A DNA stretch of 64,000 nucleotides, taken from contig NC_037595.1 in NCBI RefSeq assembly GCF_003073045.1, positions 6,250,227 through 6,314,226 of the forward strand, in the 5' to 3' direction. The translations under genes were made by a program, and so were the position numbers. Source of the stretch: Pomacea canaliculata. Lineage: Eukaryota; Mollusca; Gastropoda; Architaenioglossa; Ampullariidae. Shown here piece by piece: positions 57,459-64,000 of this stretch (positions are counted from its first letter, which is position 1; the number at the start of each line of letters is the position of its first letter). Below the pieces are notes generated by a model. That model was not told where the DNA came from and searched no databases. It worked only from the letters and a program-made list of their open reading frames with translations.

Positions 57459-60292
57459 TCAGATATACAATAAGTGAACGTTAACATCGTTAGAAAACAA
57501 GAATTCGCAATATTCACCACATTCAGGTTGTCCCAGACTGGACAGTTGACACATACCGCCATTGGGGCACACCTTTGTCCGAAACAGAAAAAAAACAGTT
57601 ATGTCAAGGAGATGCATGATGCTTTGAGGGGGATAAAAAGTAAAAGTAAATCTTGAAAATATATTTATGAAAACGGGAAAACAAAGGTAAAGTAAGGTAA
57701 AGATGCAAATCAAAGAGAAAGATAAATGTAGTCCAATAGCCTTGTCGTCCAGAGTCTCTAAGATCGTACTTAACTCTATGAGAGTACATATCTCTAAGAT
57801 TGCAATTATAACGGAACAAGCTTTTTGAGAGCGGTTCCTATCTCCTCACCCTTGTTGCCCTTATTCGATCAGGGTAAAATTTGAGAAGTATAATGCGCCA
57901 CACGAGTTGTGAACCGGGGAGCACGCCATCCCCAGCTTTTGTTGCTTTACCCGCTACACCACAGGCGTTCAGGACATAAAGGCCTGTCACAAACAAATAA
58001 ACATGCTACCAGCCCAACACAAACATCTGGAAGTTACAACTGTTTACCTTTGCCCGGCAAGGGTCTTCAATCGGATTAGTACATTGCTTTGCACAGCCGG
58101 TGTTGCAACACTTTTCATTGTAGAAACAGTCGTTGTCTGTTAAGCACGTGTCCACGCAGAAGAATCGTTCCACGCTGGGGTCTGGGTTCGGGCACACACC
58201 AGGTTTGGGAGGACGAACTGGCGACAAAGGCGTTACAGAGACAAAGAGTGCAAGAAGACAGTAATATTAATAAAACTAACCATAAAAAGTGTACATTCCA
58301 GAAATTATCGTCAATCCACATCGCTACAAATCTCAATCTCATTCTCTATTTAGTTTTCTTTCTTCTTTCGGTCAGACTATTTCAGTTACTCTAAAAGTAT
58401 GTGTATGTGTAAAGAGAGAAAGAAATGAAAAAATGCTATTTTTAAAAATTTATCTTTAACCCTTTTCTTTTCATATTTCTTTCTTGTCCTCCTCTGCTTT
58501 TCTCCATGTGTCTTTAACATATTACATATTCGTTTACCCAAGCCATCATTAATCTGAATGCACACATTTTTCGCGTAAACGTTCCAGAATGACTTCCACA
58601 AGGATGAACAATGTCTTATTTAAAGACAATTTCTGACGATTCTAAAAATATTGAAGTTCCTTTACTCGTCATCGAATGCACACTCACCTGTGTCAGACCG
58701 ACAGCACCTAGCAGCAACATCCATCAGCGCTACGCTACAGTAAAAGTCCGTTGGGCATGGGGCACGTGGGTGACAGACGACTGTTTCCCACTCATTGCCT
58801 GCTTGTCGTATTAGTGGCTCCCCAATAATGCATCCGCCAGACAGAAAAGTGCTCGTTTGTTTGGCTACAGAACACATAGGAAATGCAGAGTTACTACTGA
58901 GTAGAGAGTATATACTCTTTTTATTTCCTAAGCATCTGTTCGTCTATCAAAAAAATATTATTCGTCGTCACTGTTAGGATCGTCTATGTTTTTGTTTTGT
59001 TCATTTTACATTTTTCTGTTTTATCCCTCGCTTTCACAAAAAAAGTTTGTTATCATCAAAAGCGTTGTCAAATAATGATTAAAAGCTTCAGCAGAAACAA
59101 CATTCTTTCCACTAAGACTAATTACTTAGCTTGTGCACGTGTTTTGTTTTGGCCTTCATTCTAAAACTAACAGCATTGACTCTAAAACTAAACAGTGGCT
59201 TAAACACTATTTGACAAAGACTCACGAATGCACACTGGACTAAAGGTGCATTTTTGTGATGCGTCGCACTGCTCGCTGACCCGACATTCCTCGGTGGCGG
59301 CGCACACCTGAACGCAGACGACAGAAAATGTGATTGACATACAGAACTACATCTCACACACAGTACTAGTCCACACATACACACAGTACTACATCTTACA
59401 CACAGTACTAGTCCACACATACACACAGTACTACATCTCACACACAGTACTAGTCCACACACACACACAGAGTACTATTTCACAGACACAGTACTACTCC
59501 ACACATACACAGTACTACTTCGCACACACAGTACTACTCCACATACGCGGTACTACTTCGTTACACGTAGTATTACTACTCATTACACGTACAGTACTAC
59601 TCCGCTCGCCACATGACTAAATACGAAATTTTGTGGGTGGCCTCCGAGCTTTGCTATGAAAACATCTGGTGTGATTTTTGAGAGTATTTCTCAGTTTTTA
59701 CCTTGCTCTGGCAAAGAGGCTCAACTCCCTGGCTGGCACCAAATGACAGTAAAGCAAGCTGCAACACAGGAGAACGTGACAGTAAACATAAATTCACAGT
59801 CTATCTTTTATTTTGCTGACATTATTCCTCGTATGCTATTTCCCACTGCACTACGAAAGACAAGTATTAGTCACCAAGTCCACTAAATGTCACGCAGATT
59901 GACATTTACGAGAACAAGCAACAACTTTTGAAAGTTGACAGAATTTTTTTTAAATGTCATACGTCGATGTCAGGGAATTCCAATTAAATAAGTAAATCTT
60001 ATATCTAAAAGCCGAGGTCATGACCCTCTATATTTCAGTTCTGCTAACAAAATAGTCCAGTCATTTGAACGACATACAACCTCATCTATCAACTATAAAT
60101 ACATCACCACACACACACACGAACTGACCTCACACAGCAGGCTGGAAGAAAGCAGACGAGAGAAAGTGGGTTACCCAACTAGAGAGTGCATGTCAGCATG
60201 GCTGAAGTGGATGAAAGACAGGAGAGAGAGACGAGCCTTACGACGAGCAGCAGCGACGTGCTGACGACTTGAGTTCCTACACTGCTCTCCAT
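57459..60292 (-). CDS. Secreted Cys-rich protein with lustrin-like, WAP and EGF-like modules (197 aa)
   Basis: Five exons on minus: 60292-60242, 59307-59226, 58864-58688, 58217-58048, 57572-57459. All junctions are GT..AG, phases agree and the sum is 594 nt. Exon 1 gives a signal peptide start (MESSVGTQVVSTSLLLV). Exon 2 adds a Cys-rich segment (CAATEECRVSEQCDASQKC). Residues 56-99 (CIIGEPL to RCC) resemble the lustrin Cys-rich repeat. Residues 111-149 (VCPNPDPSVERFFC, DTCLTDNDC, EKCCNTGCAKQC) hold the eight cysteines of a WAP four-disulfide core. Exon 5 reads VCPNGGMCQLSSLGQPECGE and stops at 57459. WAP domains often inhibit proteases, and lustrin/perlwapin proteins occur in molluscan shell matrix or mucus. 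The exact role here is inferred. The frame is intact, unlike most genes in the window. Confidence 0.85.
59345..59605. repeat. Minisatellite with cagtacta core
   Basis: Variants of cacacagtactagtccacac and cacagtactacatctcac alternate many times, with CA-rich spacers. It lies in intron 1 of the WAP gene, 38 bp upstream of exon 2. Confidence 0.9.
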
Positions 60293-60379
60293 GGCGACGA
60301 CCTCTGTTCTGGTGACGTGTTCTGACCTCGCTGGGACTGGACTGACAGCAGGAATGACAAGCTCTGTAACTGTCTGCCT

Positions 60380-60386
60380 CTTTATA
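60380..60386 (-). promoter_or_regulatory. TATA box of the lustrin/WAP gene
   Basis: On minus the sequence reads CTATAAAGAGG, about 90 bp upstream of the ATG at 60292. This suggests a start site near 60350 and a 5' UTR of about 60 nt. Confidence 0.6.
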
Positions 60387-60389
60387 GTC

Positions 60390-62570
60390 CTGCGAGGCGT
60401 GGATGCACGTAAGTAATGGAGGCTGGCTTCCGTGGATAAATATAGACCAGTAAACAAACAATACTCTCATTGGTTACAGTTCCAAGAAAGTAGTGCATCC
60501 CATACAGAGCCTCCCGGAACTATTTACAAGGATATCATTGCACGATTTATGCGCGAGATAGACACGGCAAACTGGCTCACAATTTACCAAACTCTTTTAA
60601 AAGTCTTTTAGAAGGATTTACAAAATAACAGAAGGGAAGAGAAAAAATGTTGCCATCGCGCTCTTGCGAGCTGCAATTAGTTCGTGTTGCTGCATGTCCG
60701 TAGCAAAATTAGTCAAATTAGTCCAATCAAGTGGAGGTACAGCGTGGGATGAGAATGTTGCGATGATTAATGCGAGTTGCAGGGAGTGCACGCTAACCTC
60801 TATCGATGAAAATTATTAGTCACGTGACAGGTCCGCGACTTCACAGCGTAATTAGTTGTACATAGATAAACATATATAGATGCGAAAATAATAGACCAGT
60901 CGGATGCCACGAACACTTTTTTTTTTAAAGGAAACATAATTAAAAACGAAAGTTGGTTTCGTCGAGACATGGACTGTGTCGAAATAGCTTCGTGTTCCTC
61001 ATCAGTGCAAGAAAACTGATGTCCTCCGACCAGCTCACGTGCCTGTTCCCCCGGGGTTGCGAAATAAAGGAAACTAATCATCCAACGCTTCTCCTACGAT
61101 TAAACCAACAATATGTAGCCATTAATGGATTATTTTCTTCTCAATATTTCAGGCAGTTGCTTAACAAGGAGGCATTGTGTGGGATGAAGTCTCCCTTGTG
61201 TCGAACCTCAACTATGTCATGACACAGAAAAGTGCCACGTGTCACTGGCGCAAAGAGGTCAGTCGTAGCAATAAGCATGAATGCAAGTTTAATTCTGTAA
61301 ACAGCACTCGACAGAATAATATAAACAGAATCATATTTAGCCTAATCGCAAACAAATGTGGTATATAAAGTATATATATATTGTACAAAAACGATCTCAT
61401 CGAGAAAGTATTCTTCTTGTTTTGACAACATCTATTTTTTAAAAGGATAAAAACAGGTTTTGTGCACTTTTGAACTCAGTGTTTGAAAGAACACTGAAAT
61501 TGAAAACAAACATCGATAGTGTTAAGATATATTCGTGTTCCTTCTCTCCGCACGAGAGCTGCTGTGCATTGCACTTAACAATTGTGCTACAGGACCCACG
61601 ATTTAAACATCGACTTTAATTACCAGCACAGGTGTTGGCGGGAAGACTGATTAAAGCTTTCTTGACAAAACATTTAATCGTTAAAATTAAATTAGTGCTG
61701 TAAATTTACCGTCACCCAGGAGTGAGAGCATGGCTGTCTTCTGTCCCGCTTAGTGTCCAACACCATGTTTTAATAAGTCAGTGGAGTTCGTAGGCTAATC
61801 ATCAAGACACTGCTGTGAGCCCGGACACAAAGAAGATAGATTGTTGCTGTGCACAAAGAAGACGACTTCACATTGTGCATTACGAAAAAAGCTTTGTTAC
61901 TATATATTGTATCTCTTCTAGGAACTTTCTAATTATAAACATATATTTCACAGACTGCAAACAAAACAAAAATTGAGACATAGGTTTTTTTTTGTTCCTC
62001 ATCTGTGCACTGAAACTACTGTGCATATTAACATACAGCGAGAAACAACAGAGCACAGACTCTATTCATCATTTTAAATTACTACCGCAGATGGTGAGAG
62101 TCTGCCAGAGGGAAGAATGATCGTAACTCTTTTGACAAGACACTTAATTGTGAACAATAAAGTAGCCTGTGACAGAGATTAGCAGGACGATGGGAACAAC
62201 TTTTTTTAACAATTACTATGATATCTTTGTTTTATGTCTATGTTTTGAAGAGGATGATGATGATCAAGATATTAAAGAATGTGTTTTTTTAGAGCCGGCG
62301 TGAAAAATAAAACTTTTTGAAGATGAATGAAAAATCATCAAGCCTAAAAATGTTTGATCTTCAACTTTCAATAGTAAAATTCCTTACAAAGTATTGTGAT
62401 ACGTTGTTGAGTAATGGAAGAAATCCACTTTTGCGGAAAATTATCCGTGTGACCTTTACCCCCAATGGTAGATTTGATAACAGTTATGTATCAAAGCTAA
62501 CTGCTGTACGATGTTGTTGGAAACGTAAGCTGGGGGCTCGCAGCTGAGTGCTACTGAGTGCTAAATGTCA
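60390..62570. other. No recognised gene
   Basis: AT-rich, with short unconvincing frames on both strands. No repeats of note apart from T- and A-runs. Confidence 0.5.
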
Positions 62571-62575
62571 TAAGA

Positions 62576-62691
62576 CAGCAGTCTAGTGTAATGTGTACAC
62601 GTTACATGTGCTAACATTCATCAGGCAGCAGTCCACTGTAATGTGTACACCTTACATGTGCTAACATTCATCGGGCAGCAGTCTAGTGTAA
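62576..62691 (+). repeat. 50-bp tandem repeat, 2.3 copies
   Basis: gcagcagtc(t/c)a(g/c)tgtaatgtg and ttacatgtgctaacattcatc recur with an exact 50-base period (anchors at 62581, 62631, 62681). Confidence 0.9.
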
Positions 62692-62876
62692 GCGCATTAC
62701 CTACACGGTGATGTCGGCGTGGATGACGGAGAAGTGAAAGTTTAGTTATCAAAAACAGGTGGGCTTAACTATGATCTTTCTTCCATCTTAGCCTAGAGGA
62801 CTTTATGTTTATCAAACTGCATTTTAAAAAGCAATAAAGTAAATGCATCATTTTTAAAATGTCAGACATTCAAGTG

Positions 62877-62930
62877 ATGATGATGATGACGACGACGACG
62901 ACGACGACGACGATGATGATTGATGATGAT
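62877..62930. repeat. (GAT)n(GAC)n microsatellite
   Basis: GAT, GAC and GAT triplets run without a break over about 50 bp. Confidence 0.95.
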
Positions 62931-62939
62931 AGCTTTTTG

Positions 62940-64000
62940 GGGAGAGTCTAATGAAAGCAAACAATTTGACGATATATGCCATGCGATATGTTTGTTGACA
63001 AGCACTGCTGAGTATGTCGCCGGTGGCTTATAAGATAAATCATCCTTAATGACACATACGAGTTTGCATTTATAATGCCAAAGGAAACCCGGATACTCTT
63101 CAACTATCACAGTACAGTATTATTACTTTCTCTTATCAAGCGACAATAAGCCGGACATCACCATCTGTGCTGTTAGCAAACAGGCGCATAAATCCTGTGG
63201 CTTAAAGGGAAAAGCAAGGGATATGGTAAGGTTGGCTTAAATGATATTCGCACATTCGGAATCACGTCCGGTCAACATTTCGAATAACACAATGATCGTT
63301 TATTTACACCTTTCCCGTAAAACTATCCCTTACCGTGAAATGCAAGCTCTCCGGGATAGCAGATGGCAGACTATATACCGAAGTCACGCTGGACAGACGG
63401 CAAAACTGTGATGGAACAGTATCACACAATTGCTCGACACTTTTCTTGTCAAATGAGTCTGCTGTAGAACTGTTAACACTACTCCAGTACAGTTCCACAC
63501 TCTTCTTGGCCGATGAGTCCGCCTCGTCACGAAGTCTGTTTTCTTTCGCGAAAGAGTACGCAAAGATGGCGGCCTTCATGACTCGCCGTGGAGCTGTGTT
63601 TTAGACCCCATTGCAAGATAACGATTTATTTCCAACCCGAAATGTTGGAATGGAATAATTCAGAATGTTTGTATGTATTATTTAAGTCCAACTTACCATT
63701 TACCGTCCTTTTCCATTTGAGGTTCCTGCGCTGCGTATGTAAAATGTACTTCAGCATTTTGGAGCAGACGTTACAGACAGGAAAATGTTTGATCATTATC
63801 CACATCATTTTCCATTTTAAATTCAGCCAAGAGCTTTCGAAAAAACATAGTTCCAAACAACAACGAAGGTTTCATGGTTAGATGTGGCATTTTTAACAAT
63901 AATTTCGGTCGCGTCAGGTGTAGAGGGAGACTACTCGTGTTGAAATGTAACGCTGGGTTCTTTCCCTTGCTCGCGCCAATCAAAAGCATCTCAAAGCAGA
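62940..64000. other. No firmly recognised gene; possible promoter region near 63563
   Basis: An imperfect 57-bp direct repeat occurs at about 63440-63525 (cacttttcttgtcaaatgagtc / cactcttcttggccgatgagtc). The motif aagatggcggcc at 63563-63574 matches the YY1 element often found at 5' ends of housekeeping genes. The frame from that ATG is only 12 codons long, so no gene can be called. Confidence 0.35.

Noticed and set aside
59118..59468. Cys-rich repeated peptide on minus (CGLVLCVRCSTVCM type)
   Set aside because: It is a translation of the minisatellite. Only 59226-59307 is a supported exon, in a different frame.

Overview
The window is animal nuclear DNA, most likely from a gastropod mollusc. 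Genes have many short exons with GT..AG junctions. Introns and spacers are AT-rich and hold tRNA-derived SINEs, hAT and Harbinger elements and microsatellites. One gene encodes a secreted lustrin/WAP protein of the kind known from shell-forming molluscs. The species cannot be named from sequence alone. No prokaryotic features, CRISPR arrays, rRNA or tRNA genes were seen.

Layout. Positions 1-7300 are a repeat-rich graveyard of tandem duplications. They carry a decayed 5' piece of a sialate O-acetylesterase (SIAE) gene at 941-1375 and several copies of exons from a divergent homeobox gene. One exon pair (2689-2861 and 3521-3595) still reads through a whole homeodomain with Cys at position 50. 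Positions 7681-11037 hold a roughly 940-bp tandem repeat broken by an LTR-like insertion. Positions 11.2-16.5 kb hold a THAP-domain fragment, a Harbinger-type element (transposase on minus, coiled-coil partner ORF on plus) and a MITE. A DUF4806-like gene follows (16.9-18.6 kb), then a UBAC1 homologue (19.2-25.6 kb) that lacks its ubiquitin-like N-terminal exons here.

Positions 28.4-54.1 kb are a head-to-tail array of five nine-exon SIAE-like genes, all on plus. Exon lengths are nearly invariant (58, 317, 136, 175, 92, 131, 155, 205, 246 nt) while introns differ. An undamaged copy would give about 504 residues: a signal peptide, the SIAE GQSNM nucleophile segment and a Cys-rich C-terminus. Each copy has at least one small frame-breaking indel, and so do the UBAC1 and DUF4806 genes. 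This suggests either residual assembly indels or widespread decay. Copies 2 and 3 share one promoter and first-exon type; copies 1 and 4 share another. Every copy has a GATA-type site upstream.

On the minus strand at 57.5-60.3 kb lies a complete five-exon gene for a 197-residue secreted Cys-rich protein (lustrin-like, WAP and EGF-like modules) with a TATA box. The last 3.6 kb hold only simple repeats and unrecognised short ORFs.
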